DNA of 64,000 nucleotides, taken from the NCBI RefSeq assembly GCF_007993865.1, contig NZ_VIUH01000008.1, positions 94,739 to 158,738 of the forward strand. The letters are read 5' to 3'. Positions 43,005 through 53,977 of the stretch are shown piece after piece (position 1 is the first letter of the stretch; each line of letters starts with the position of its first letter). The notes beneath the pieces were generated by a model. It saw only the letters and a list, made by a program, of their open reading frames with translations, was not told the origin of the DNA and did not search any database. The position numbers and the translations under genes are program-made. Source of the stretch: Pseudomonas sp. SJZ079. GTDB lineage: Bacteria; Pseudomonadota; Gammaproteobacteria; Pseudomonadales; Pseudomonadaceae.

Positions 43005-43466
43005 TCAGGGTAGGGTTGGCAGCGCCTGGCTGCGTCCCAGTTCGCGCATGTCCGCCGCGCTGGGATGCTGAAACACCCGCATGTTGAACTCGGGGAGGAT
43101 CGCCAGCAGGTGGTCGAATATGTCCGACTGAATGCGCTCGTAACGTCCCCGGGACGTGGTGTTGGTGAAGCAGTACAGCTCCAGTGGCAAGCCATCTGCG
43201 CTAGGGCTGAGCTGGCGTACCAACTGGGTCATCTCCTGATGAATGGCGGGGTGCTGGCGCAGATGGTGCTCCACGTAGGCGCGCAAGGTGCCGATATTGG
43301 TGATGCGCCGCGTGTTGGCGGGTTCCTGGTTGTCATCGGCCAGTTCGCTGTTCCAGCTGAGTAACTCGTTTTGCTTGCTCTTCAGGTACTGCTTGAGCAG
43401 CTTGAACCCATGCAGGCGGGCGATAGTTTCCTGGTCGAGAAAGCCGATGCAGTTGACCCAGGGCGG
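43005..43466 (-). pseudogene. 5'-truncated YbdG-type mechanosensitive channel (MscS family) remnant
   Basis: About 150 codons encode only the C-terminal cytoplasmic part of a YbdG-like channel. They run from FLDQETIARLHGFKLLKQYL through RRITNIGTLRAYVEHHLRQH and LPLELYCFTNTTSRGRYERI to QSDIFDHLLAILPEFNMRVF, and end at a normal stop (43007-43005). The membrane helices and the pore (roughly the first two thirds of a full-length protein of about 415 aa) are absent. The frame stays open upstream with no homology, into the end of the M23 peptidase gene. The first candidate start (TTG at 43286) would give 93 aa. Most likely a deletion remnant. Confidence 0.8.
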
Positions 43467-43485
43467 ATCTGTAAGTGCAGGTGTC

Positions 43486-44319
43486 TCAGGGCACGAACGC
43501 GCCGATAAAGATTGCCGGGTCGATGCGTGCGTCGTTCAGGCTGACATTCCAGTGCAGGTGCGGCCCGGTCGCCCGACCGGTGGCACCGACCTTGCCGAGG
43601 ACGCCGCCACGCGGCAGTTCGTCGCCGAGCTTCACGTCGATTTCCGAGAGGTGGCAGAACATGCTGATCAAGCCCTGGCCGTGGTCGACGAATACCGTCT
43701 TGCCGTTGAAGAAGTAATCGCCGAGCAGAATCACCTTGCCGGCCGCCGGGGCCTTGATCGGGGTGCCGCGGCTCGCCGCGAAGTCCAGGCCGGAATGCGG
43801 GTTGCGTTCCTCGCCATTGAAGAAGCGGCGCAGACCAAAGGGGCTGGACAGCGGGCCGTTGACCGGCTTGTCGAGCAGCAGATTGCTCGGCTGACGCGGG
43901 CTGAATTGCCGGTAGGCCCGGGTCTGTTCGGCCAGCTCGCGGTCGATGCGCTTGAGGTTGGCGGGGTTCGGGTTGACCTGTTGCTGATTCTTGATCGTGA
44001 TGCGTTGCTCTTGGTAGTGCTTGTTGCTGACCTCGAAGCTCAGCGTTTGCTTGCCCCGGTTTTTTTGTACCGCAATCTGCTGGGTGCCGGGTTTTGTGCT
44101 GAGCGGCAGGCCGACGATGGCAATCCAGCGTTGGCCATCCTCGTGGATCACCAGCACCGGCTTGTCTTGGTAGCGGGCGCGTGGCGCGCCGGCAGCCGGG
44201 CCGAGGTCGATCACCGCGACGCCGCCGGGTACCGGCTGGTTCAGCAGGCGGCTGATAAAGCCTTGGGCATGGGCCGGTAGAGCGAGGCAGCAAGCGAGTA
44301 TCAGGAGCAGCAGGCGCAT
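43486..44319 (-). CDS. M23-family murein endopeptidase (LytM domain), secreted
   Basis: 277 aa. Signal peptide MRLLLLILACCLALPAHAQG (cleavage after AHA). The N-terminal beta-rich region has VPGGVAVIDLGPAAG and LVIHEDGQRWIAIVGLP, and a basic linker follows. The C-terminal LytM domain has zinc ligands in HSGLDFAASRGTPI and in GPHLHWNVSLN, with VFVDHGQGLISMFCHLSEI between. The catalytic His/Asp set is complete, so it is probably an active peptidoglycan hydrolase. It lies downstream of xseA, 51 nt away, on the same strand. Confidence 0.9.
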   Translation of the reverse strand: MRLLLLILACCLALPAHAQGFISRLLNQPVPGGVAVIDLGPAAGAPRARYQDKPVLVIHEDGQRWIAIVGLPLSTKPGTQQIAVQKNRGKQTLSFEVSNKHYQEQRITIKNQQQVNPNPANLKRIDRELAEQTRAYRQFSPRQPSNLLLDKPVNGPLSSPFGLRRFFNGEERNPHSGLDFAASRGTPIKAPAAGKVILLGDYFFNGKTVFVDHGQGLISMFCHLSEIDVKLGDELPRGGVLGKVGATGRATGPHLHWNVSLNDARIDPAIFIGAFVP

Positions 44320-44370
44320 CAGGTTTCCTCTGGGCGGGTGGGCGAGGCAGGTTCAGCCACCGGCGAATGG

Positions 44371-45750
44371 TCAATCCAGCAGCGACAGTGTCACGGGTTC
44401 CAGGTGGTTGTCCTCGACCCGTACATCCAGTTCGCCCTCGGCCAGGCGGGCCTTGAGACGCTGGCCGGGATGGGCGTCGGCGGCGCTGCGAATCGCACGA
44501 CTGCGCTCGTCGAGGAGGATGCTGTAGCCGCGGCCTAGGGTTGCCAATGGGCTGACCGCATTCAGCGTCTGCACCTGGCTTTGCAGCTGCAGTCGGCGCT
44601 CCTTCAAGCCTTCGCGAATGGCGCGTGGCAGGCGCTCGGCGAGGCTGTCGAGGCGCTGGCGCAAGAGCTTCAGGTTGCGTCCGGGATGCTGGCCGGCGAG
44701 GCGGGTTTCCAGGCGGGCCAGGCGCTCGCGGCGGTTGTTCAACTGGCGCTCGAGGGCGCGCTGCATGCGCATCTCCAGATCATCTAGTTGTTGCGCCTGT
44801 TGGCGCAGGCGTTCGCCGGGGTGGCGCAGGCGGCGAGTCAGGCCGTCCAGGCGCATGCGCTCACGCTCCAGGCGGCTTTGCATGCGCAGGTGCAGGCGGC
44901 GCCGCAGGTTGTGCAGGCGTTGCACCAGTTCGCTGCTGTCCGGTGCCAGCAGCTCGGCGGCGGCAGAGGGCGTCGGTGCGCGGACGTCGGCGACGAAATC
45001 GCTGATCGAGACGTCGGTTTCGTGGCCCACGGCGCTGACGATGGGCGTGCTACAGGCGGCAATCGCGCGCGCCACGGCCTCTTCGTTGAAGCACCAGAGG
45101 TCTTCCAGGGAGCCGCCACCACGGGCCAGTATCAGCGCATCGAAACCTTTGCGGTCGGCCAAGTGCAGGGCGCGGACAATCTGCCCGCTGGCTTCGCGGC
45201 CCTGGACGGCAGTGGGAATCAGGGTCAGTTCGACCTGCGGTGCGCGGCGGCGGAACACGCTGATGATGTCGCGAATGACCGCGCCGGTCGGTGAGCTGAC
45301 GATGCCGATGCGCTTGGGATGAGTGGGCAGGGCACGCTTGTTTTCGACGGCGAACAATCCTTCGCCACTGAGCTTCTCCTTCAGGGCCTCGAAGGCCAGG
45401 CGCAGGGCGCCGTCGCCGGCCGGTTCGACCGTGTCGAGAATCAGTTGGTAGTCGCCACGGCCTTCGAACAGTGAGACCTTGCCGCGCACCTTGACCGCCA
45501 AGCCGTCGCGCAACGCTTGGCGGACGCGGGCCGCGTTCTGGCGGAACAGCGCGCAGCGCACTTGCGCCTGACTATCCTTGAGGGTGAAATAGATGTGCCC
45601 GGAGGCCGGCTTGGCCAGGTTGGAGATTTCCCCCTCGACCCAGATGCCGGAAAACACATCCTCCAGCAGCAGGCGGGCACGGTTGTTGAGCTGGCTGACG
45701 CTGAGCACCTCGCGGTCGAGGTTCAGGCGTTGGAAAGGGTCTTTGATCAT
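44371..45750 (-). CDS. xseA: Exodeoxyribonuclease VII large subunit
   Basis: 459 aa from the ATG at 45750 (MIKDPFQRLNLDREVLSVSQLN). It has an N-terminal OB fold (IWVEGEISNLAKPASGHIYFTLKD) and a catalytic core with IGIVSSPTGAVIRDI, LARGGGSLEDLWCFNEE and SAVGHETDVSISDFVAD. A long Arg/Leu/Gln-rich coiled coil (about residues 280-400) binds XseB subunits. The C-terminus ends in GRGYSILLDE and following residues. The frame is open to 45819 but without a family match. The small subunit gene is not in this window. Confidence 0.95.
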   Translation of the reverse strand: MIKDPFQRLNLDREVLSVSQLNNRARLLLEDVFSGIWVEGEISNLAKPASGHIYFTLKDSQAQVRCALFRQNAARVRQALRDGLAVKVRGKVSLFEGRGDYQLILDTVEPAGDGALRLAFEALKEKLSGEGLFAVENKRALPTHPKRIGIVSSPTGAVIRDIISVFRRRAPQVELTLIPTAVQGREASGQIVRALHLADRKGFDALILARGGGSLEDLWCFNEEAVARAIAACSTPIVSAVGHETDVSISDFVADVRAPTPSAAAELLAPDSSELVQRLHNLRRRLHLRMQSRLERERMRLDGLTRRLRHPGERLRQQAQQLDDLEMRMQRALERQLNNRRERLARLETRLAGQHPGRNLKLLRQRLDSLAERLPRAIREGLKERRLQLQSQVQTLNAVSPLATLGRGYSILLDERSRAIRSAADAHPGQRLKARLAEGELDVRVEDNHLEPVTLSLLD

Positions 45751-45818
45751 GGCCGGCATGATAAAGGCTTTGCCAGGCCCGCCATAGGCCGTTGACCTTG
45801 ACCCTGAGTGCCAGAGCA

Positions 45819-45965
45819 TTAACAGGCCGTTGAAAAATGTAGCGAGCGATGGCTAGGCAAGGCGAAGTCAGCCGAAAAAGCGCAGTTTACGAGTGGTAAA
45901 TGAGCATTTTGAGGCTGACTTCAACGCCGCATAGCCGAGCGCAGTAGTTTTCAGCGGCCTGTTAA
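45819..45965. repeat. 147-bp imperfect palindromic element (MITE-like), TTAACAGGCCG ends
   Basis: Terminal inverted repeats: the left end reads TTAACAGGCCGTTGAAAA and the right end, read on the other strand, TTAACAGGCCGCTGAAAA. Homology of the arms continues inward (GAAGTCAGCC on both arms) to a central hairpin TTTAC-GAGTG-GTAAA (45886-45900), exactly at the midpoint. No ORF fits. It fills the gap between xseA and the zinc-ribbon gene. The layout is that of a small non-autonomous transposable element able to fold into one long hairpin. Confidence 0.85.
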
Positions 45966-46000
45966 GCTGCGCGCCTTTTAATACCGACCTCGAGCTTTTC

Positions 46001-46552
46001 ATGAGCGAGCAACAAGCCATCATCGTCCCGCAAATCTCCAGTTTTCCCGGGCATGAAGCCAGGTCGCGGGCCATCGTGCGGTGGCTGGTGCAGCAGAATA
46101 TCGTCGAGCAGCAGCTGAGCACCTGCGGGCGCAGCTTCAACAAGATGGCCTATGGCATTGCCCCGGGAGCCCGTCGGGTCGTGAGTCATCCGCAGTTGCT
46201 GCCGTTCGGTCAGCCCGTGCATGGCCTGGAAATCGTCTACAAACGCTGCATCTTTACCCCGCAGCAGGGGTTTCTGGCGGAGGCGGGTTGTCCCCAGTGT
46301 CGCCAAGAAATCGGCGAGGCGTTGTTCGACAGCCTGGAGGAGTGGATGCCCGGCCATACGGATAACTTCATCTGCCCGGAATGCGGGCATGAAGACGACA
46401 TCAATGGCTTTCTATTCCTGCAGCCCTGCGGCTTTTCCAACCTGGGGTTTATTTTCAATAACTGGGGCGCGGCGCGCTTCAGGCAGAGCTTTCTGGATGA
46501 GTTTGCCGAGCGCTTGGGCTATGCAGTTTCGCTGGTCGAGGTCGCGGACTAG
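46001..46552 (+). CDS. Conserved zinc-ribbon protein of unknown function
   Basis: 183 aa, not recognised as a characterised family. Two Cys-Pro-x-Cys knuckles (GCPQCRQE near residue 105 and ICPECGHED near 128) form a probable C4 zinc ribbon, and two more cysteines occur at STCGRSF and YKRCIF. The N-terminal part is polar; the C-terminal part is aromatic (CGFSNLGFIFNNWGAARFRQ). No signal peptide or membrane segment. Some databases label relatives sugar ABC transporter ATPase, but no Walker motif is present. The stop codon runs into a run of nine G. Confidence 0.65.
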   Translation: MSEQQAIIVPQISSFPGHEARSRAIVRWLVQQNIVEQQLSTCGRSFNKMAYGIAPGARRVVSHPQLLPFGQPVHGLEIVYKRCIFTPQQGFLAEAGCPQCRQEIGEALFDSLEEWMPGHTDNFICPECGHEDDINGFLFLQPCGFSNLGFIFNNWGAARFRQSFLDEFAERLGYAVSLVEVAD

Positions 46553-46621
46553 GGGGGGGGCGAAGAGGAAGGACTCATCCCTGAGCCGGAGCTGTCGGCG
46601 TTTCGTCACGCTGGCGTCTGA

Positions 46622-48757
46622 TCAGAAATCGACGCTGGCCGACAGGCGCAGTTCCCGTGGTTCGCCCACGGCGATACGCAGGCTGCCGCCGCTGGACGGG
46701 TAGTACTCTTTGTTGAACAGGTTGTTGGCGTTGAGTTGCAGCTTGGTCTTCTCACCCAGCAGTTGGGTGGTCTCCCAGGACACGAAGGCATCCGCTAGGG
46801 TGTAGCTGTCCAGCCAGGCCGCATTGCTATTGTCGACCGCACGTTTGCCCACATGACGGGCGCCGGCACCGGCACGCCAGGCGCCATATTGTGTCGGTAG
46901 CGCAAGGTCGTGGGTCAGGTAGAGGCTGCCCATATGTTTGGCGGCGTTGACCAGCGAGTTGCCCTGGTTGTCCGGGTCGTCGAGGATTTCCGTATCGGTG
47001 TAGGCGTAGGTGGCGATCATATTCCAGCGTTCGGCAATACGGCCGTTGAGATCGATCTCGACACCGCGTGAACCGACCTTGCCGGCGGCCTGGTCTTCAC
47101 CGTTGAGCGTCACCACCACGTTCTCTTTCTCGATAGCGAAGAAGGCAATGTTGCTGCTCAGGTTGGGCGTGAGGTCGATTTTTGCGCCGATTTCGCGGCT
47201 GACACCTTCTTCCGGCTTAAACGCGGCGGCATTGGCCAGGCTGTCCGACTGGTTGGGCTTGAAGGATTCACTGTAGTTGGCGTACAGGGAGACCTGGTCG
47301 TTGAGGGCATAGACCAGGCCGGCAAAGAGCAGGAATTTCTCGCCGTTGTCGTCCAGCACCCGACTGTAGTCGCTGCCACGACCTTGATCGAGGAATTGCT
47401 CGTAGTGCTGATAGCGTCCGCCGAGTACCAGAATCCACTGCTCGTTCAGGTGCCAATTGTCTTTTGCATAGAGCGAGGTGGAGTGGACTTCGTCGTTGCG
47501 GTCGCTCTGGGTGGTGCTCAGTTGCTTGGGTTCGGCAAGGCTGCCATAGACCGGGTTGTAGATATTCAGGCTGTCGTTGTTGAGGGTGCCGCGATAGGTC
47601 TCGCCGCGGAAGTTGTCGACTCGTTCGTTATCGACGCCTAGCAGCAGGTCATGTTCTTGCCCGAATAGATCGCTGTTGCCGATCCAGTCCCAGGCCAAGT
47701 ACCGCACGTCATTATCGTATGCGGCACCGTTGGCGCGGCGGCGCAGGTTTCCGTTGTTGCTCAGGTTGGGCTGACCGGCCGTGGGGATGGCCTCGGCAAA
47801 GTCGAACTTTTCCTGATTCCAGCTATAGCTCAGGCGGGTTGTCCACTGCGGGTTGAGTCGGTATTCCAGGCGGGCGTTGAAGATTTGGTCGATCCCTGCG
47901 CTTTTCGCCCAGGTCTCGCCGAACTGGCGGTTGTATTGGCTATCGGCAATGCGGTTGTTGAGCAGCACCGTGCCTCGATCCACCGGGGTGGAAAATTCCT
48001 TGTACTGATAAGCCAGGTCGATGCGCAGGTCATCGCCGCTCCAGCTCAGGGAGGGGGCGAGCAGGCTGTGCGCGTCGCTGCCGTAGTTACGCCAGTAATC
48101 TTCATGTTGGCGCTCGGTGATCAGTCGGTAGGCAAAACCACTGTCGCCAAGCGGGCCTGTGGTGTCGATCGACAGGTTGCCGCCGCCGACGCTGGCGTAC
48201 TCGCCAGCTATTCGAGTGTGGGCCAGGTAGTGCGGCTTTTTGCTGATTACATTGATCAGCCCGCCCGGCTCCAGTGCGCCATATAGCAGCGAGGCCGGGC
48301 CTTTGAGCACTTCCACGCGCTCGCTGGTGGCGTCGAAGTTACGCGACAGGTTGGTGCGTACGCCATCCCGCAGGATCGAGCCGTCGGTGTTAGTACCAAA
48401 GCCGCGTTTGACGAAGCCATCCTGAGTGCCGGCCAGGGTATTGCTCTGGGTCATGCCGCTGACGAATTTCATCGCATCGTCCAGCGACTTGACCTGGTAG
48501 TCCTCGATCGTTTGTGGCGTTACCACCTGTACTGACTGTGCCTCTTCCTTGAGTGGGATGTCCGATTTGCTGGCCGTACTGCCGGTCTGAGCCCGGTAGC
48601 CTTCCTCGGCTGCGCGGGGTGCGATCACTTCCTGGCTGGGCAACTGCAACTCTGTGCGGGCTTGCTCTGCCAGGGCCTGGCCTGTCGGTAGCAGTGCGAA
48701 GGCGATCAGGGTGGACTTGCCACGGAGTGAGGCGTGGGTCGAGCGGGAAGAGGGCAT
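46622..48757 (-). CDS. TonB-dependent siderophore receptor
   Basis: 711 aa outer-membrane receptor for ferric siderophore uptake. A signal peptide (STLIAFALLPTGQALA, cleavage near residue 30) precedes the plug domain with EEAQSVQVVTPQTIEDYQVK, GFVKRGFGTNTDGSILRDGV and RVEVLKGPASLLYGALEPGG. A 22-strand barrel follows, ending in the terminal aromatic (LSASVDF). There is no N-terminal signalling (STN) domain, so no sigma-factor surface signalling is expected. A Fur box lies 20 bp upstream, indicating iron repression. The ligand is not inferable; it is divergent from guaB. Confidence 0.9.
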   Translation of the reverse strand: MPSSRSTHASLRGKSTLIAFALLPTGQALAEQARTELQLPSQEVIAPRAAEEGYRAQTGSTASKSDIPLKEEAQSVQVVTPQTIEDYQVKSLDDAMKFVSGMTQSNTLAGTQDGFVKRGFGTNTDGSILRDGVRTNLSRNFDATSERVEVLKGPASLLYGALEPGGLINVISKKPHYLAHTRIAGEYASVGGGNLSIDTTGPLGDSGFAYRLITERQHEDYWRNYGSDAHSLLAPSLSWSGDDLRIDLAYQYKEFSTPVDRGTVLLNNRIADSQYNRQFGETWAKSAGIDQIFNARLEYRLNPQWTTRLSYSWNQEKFDFAEAIPTAGQPNLSNNGNLRRRANGAAYDNDVRYLAWDWIGNSDLFGQEHDLLLGVDNERVDNFRGETYRGTLNNDSLNIYNPVYGSLAEPKQLSTTQSDRNDEVHSTSLYAKDNWHLNEQWILVLGGRYQHYEQFLDQGRGSDYSRVLDDNGEKFLLFAGLVYALNDQVSLYANYSESFKPNQSDSLANAAAFKPEEGVSREIGAKIDLTPNLSSNIAFFAIEKENVVVTLNGEDQAAGKVGSRGVEIDLNGRIAERWNMIATYAYTDTEILDDPDNQGNSLVNAAKHMGSLYLTHDLALPTQYGAWRAGAGARHVGKRAVDNSNAAWLDSYTLADAFVSWETTQLLGEKTKLQLNANNLFNKEYYPSSGGSLRIAVGEPRELRLSASVDF

Positions 48758-48776
48758 TGGTTTCCATAATGCTAAT

Positions 48777-48795
48777 GTTATTGAGAATTATTATC
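48777..48795 (-). promoter_or_regulatory. Fur box upstream of the TonB-dependent receptor
   Basis: On the minus strand the 19-mer begins GATAATAATTCTCA and matches the classical Fur consensus (GATAATGATAATCATTATC) at 14 of 19 positions. It ends 20 bp before the receptor ATG, where it would occlude the promoter. The closest divergent promoter element, that of guaB, is about 65 bp away. Confidence 0.75.
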
Positions 48796-48848
48796 TTATA
48801 GGTTTTGTTCCTTTCATGGATAGCGCAGCGAGATGTCTGTGCAGCTAA

Positions 48849-50393
<1,545 letters not shown>

Positions 50394-50396
<3 letters not shown>

Positions 50397-50536
50397 AAAT
50401 GGATGTGCCGCTGCTGCGCTTGCACCGGCGGTGTTGGAGAGAAGCTCGAGATGCTCATTTGCTACAGCAAACTCCGCTTTCTCGCCTCACTCCGCCTGGC
50501 CGGTCCTGCGCTCGCGACACGGCAAATCCATTTTTA
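50394..50536. repeat. 143-bp imperfect palindromic element between guaB and guaA
   Basis: Terminal inverted repeats of 17 bp with one mismatch: the left end reads TAAAAATGGATGTGCCG, the right end on the other strand TAAAAATGGATTTGCCG. The inner arms also match with gaps (ACCGG, GGAG, AAGC). The midpoint falls on a small hairpin TTTGCT-AC-AGCAAA (50458-50471). The first TIR base is the T of the guaB stop codon. If transcribed with guaBA it would form a very long RNA hairpin. Confidence 0.85.
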
Positions 50537-50622
50537 AAGAGTTGAGAAAACATGGGGCTGTTGCTGTTGAGAAAAACGGGGCAGCCCCTTGTCATTTGTG
50601 AATTCCGCTGAGAGAAACGGCC

Positions 50623-52200
<1,578 letters not shown>

Positions 52201-52203
52201 TGC

Positions 52204-52327
52204 GTTAGCAGGACGGCTTCCTGGTCGTCGGCCATGCAGCGTTGCGTCCTCGCTTTTAATGCTCACGTACTGCAGTACGCTGCGCTTAAAAGCTCCGGGG
52301 CGCCTTGCCTGGCCTTAGCCCAGTAAC
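52204..52327. repeat. Imperfect palindromic element downstream of guaA
   Basis: Arms of about 50-60 nt around a perfect 14-nt palindrome CGTACTGCAGTACG (52266-52279). The left arm contains GGCCATGCAGCGTTGCG and CGCTTTTAAT; the right arm, read backwards, contains GGCCAGGCAAGGCG and AGCTTTTAAG. Outer ends are weak (GTTAG versus GTTAC), and the left arm is about 14 nt longer. The core ATGCTCA ... CTGCGCTT resembles the cores of the elements at 45819 and 50394. Confidence 0.6.
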
Positions 52328-52470
52328 CCTTTCTTGCGTTGCCTGTTCGATTTTAAAGCTTCTAAAAAGCCGATCCGTCAGAGACCGGCTATTACATGCC
52401 TACCTTGATTTCCCCGATGGGCTCAGCGTTTTGTTCTAGAAAGTCCCCCTATCTAGAGGTGTCTGTACCC

Positions 52471-53841
52471 ATGTCATTTACACGTCGAAAACTTCTCGGT
52501 GGCCTGCTTGGTTTGACCGCCGTAGGGCTGGGTGCCGGCGGCGTACGTTACTGGCTGGGTCGCCCGCAGAATGCGGCGACCCACGACTATGAACTGATCG
52601 CCGCGCCGCTCGACCTCGAGCTGGTGCCCGGTCATATGACCCCGGCGTGGGGCTATGGTGGGCTGGCGCCGGGTGCGGAGATTCGGGGTCGACAGGGCGA
52701 TCTGTTGCGCGTGCGCTTCATCAACAAGCTCGAGCAGCCCACCACCATTCACTGGCACGGCATCCGTCTGCCGCTGGAAATGGACGGCGTACCCTATGTC
52801 TCGCAGCTGCCGGTGCTGCCGGGCGAGTACTTCGACTATCAGTTCGTCACGCCCGATGCCGGCAGCTTCTGGTATCACCCGCACACCACCAGCTCCGAGC
52901 AGCTCGGCCGCGGCCTGGTCGGCCCGCTGGTGATCGAGGAGCGTGAGCCGAGCGGCTTTAGCCATGAGCGTACGCTGAGCCTGAAGAGTTGGCACGTGGA
53001 TGAGCAGGGCGCGTTCACCGCGTTCAGCCTGCCGCGAGAGGCCGCGCGTGAGGGTACGCGCGGCAGGCTTGCCACCATCAATGGCGTGCATGTGCCGAAC
53101 TTGTCACTGCCGGCCGGCCAGGTGGTACGACTGCGCTTGATCAATGTCGACAGCACAGTCACCTACCGACTTAATCTGCCGGGTGCCGAGGCGCGCATCT
53201 ATGCCCTGGATGGCAACCCGGTTGCGCCGCGGCCATTGGGCAAGGAGTACTGGCTGGGGCCGGGTATGCGCCTGGATCTGGCACTCAAGGTGCCGGCTGC
53301 GGGCACCGAGTTATCCCTGCGCAACGGCCCGCTGCGCCTGGCGACGCTGGTCAGCGAAGTCAGTAGTGAGCCGCTTGGTGACTGGCCAGCCGCACTGCCG
53401 GCCAACCCGATAGCCGAGCCGGACCTGGCTAAAGCCGAGACCCTGCGCTTCAACTTCGAGTGGACCGCGGCGCTCTCGGAGAACGTCGAAAACGCGGGTT
53501 ATCGTTACTGGCAGATCAACGGCCAGGCCTGGAATATCAACGACAAGACCTGCGCGGATCGGCCGATTGCGACCCTCAAGCAGGGCGGTCACTATATCTT
53601 CGTGTTGCGTAACATGGCCCAGTACCTGCACCCCATCCATCTGCATGGCATGACCTTCAAGGTGCTGGATTCGGATCGGCGCAAAATCACCCCGTATTAC
53701 ACCGATACCTACCTGCTGGGCAAAAATGAGACCGCGCGGATCGCCCTGGTGGCCGACAATCCGGGGGTGTGGATGTTTCACTGCCATGTCATCGATCATA
53801 TGGAAACCGGCCTGATGGCCGCGATTCAGGTCAGCCCATGA
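52471..53841 (+). CDS. Tat-exported multicopper oxidase (CueO-like)
   Basis: 456 aa from the ATG at 52471. The twin-arginine signal is SFTRRKLLGGLLGLTAVGLG. All four copper-binding His motifs are present: IHWHGIRL, FWYHPHTTSS, HPIHLHGMTFKV and HCHVIDHMETGLM, the last holding the type 1 Cys-His and axial Met. It probably oxidises Cu(I) or other small substrates in the periplasm. It lacks the long Met-rich insert of E. coli CueO, so the substrate is uncertain. The frame extends upstream to 52396 without a family match. Confidence 0.87.
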   Translation: MSFTRRKLLGGLLGLTAVGLGAGGVRYWLGRPQNAATHDYELIAAPLDLELVPGHMTPAWGYGGLAPGAEIRGRQGDLLRVRFINKLEQPTTIHWHGIRLPLEMDGVPYVSQLPVLPGEYFDYQFVTPDAGSFWYHPHTTSSEQLGRGLVGPLVIEEREPSGFSHERTLSLKSWHVDEQGAFTAFSLPREAAREGTRGRLATINGVHVPNLSLPAGQVVRLRLINVDSTVTYRLNLPGAEARIYALDGNPVAPRPLGKEYWLGPGMRLDLALKVPAAGTELSLRNGPLRLATLVSEVSSEPLGDWPAALPANPIAEPDLAKAETLRFNFEWTAALSENVENAGYRYWQINGQAWNINDKTCADRPIATLKQGGHYIFVLRNMAQYLHPIHLHGMTFKVLDSDRRKITPYYTDTYLLGKNETARIALVADNPGVWMFHCHVIDHMETGLMAAIQVSP

Positions 53842-53977
53842 GGAAAGCTACTGCGCAAGCCGATAGCCGCGTTGGGCGGTACTCGCTTCTCGCCTATCTA
53901 GCTGATATGTCTCGTCGCTGCGTTCCGTCCGCCTTGCTCTCGGCTCGCTCGCGACGCTTGCTTCTGGGGCTCGAGTA
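53842..53977. repeat. Possible degenerate palindromic element between the multicopper oxidase gene and tadA
   Basis: The 136-nt spacer has partial inverted symmetry: GCCGATAGCCGCG on the left versus GCCGAGAGCAAGG read backwards from the right. Near its centre is the near-palindrome TATCTAGCTGATA (53895-53907). It resembles the other elements in length, position between stop and start codons and motif style (CGCTTCTCGCCT), but the arms are much weaker. No ORF is evident. Confidence 0.35.

Noticed and set aside
43005..43286. Intact small gene of 93 codons
   Set aside because: The homology extends about 60 codons upstream of the first possible start, so this is better read as the tail of a truncated channel gene than as an independent gene.
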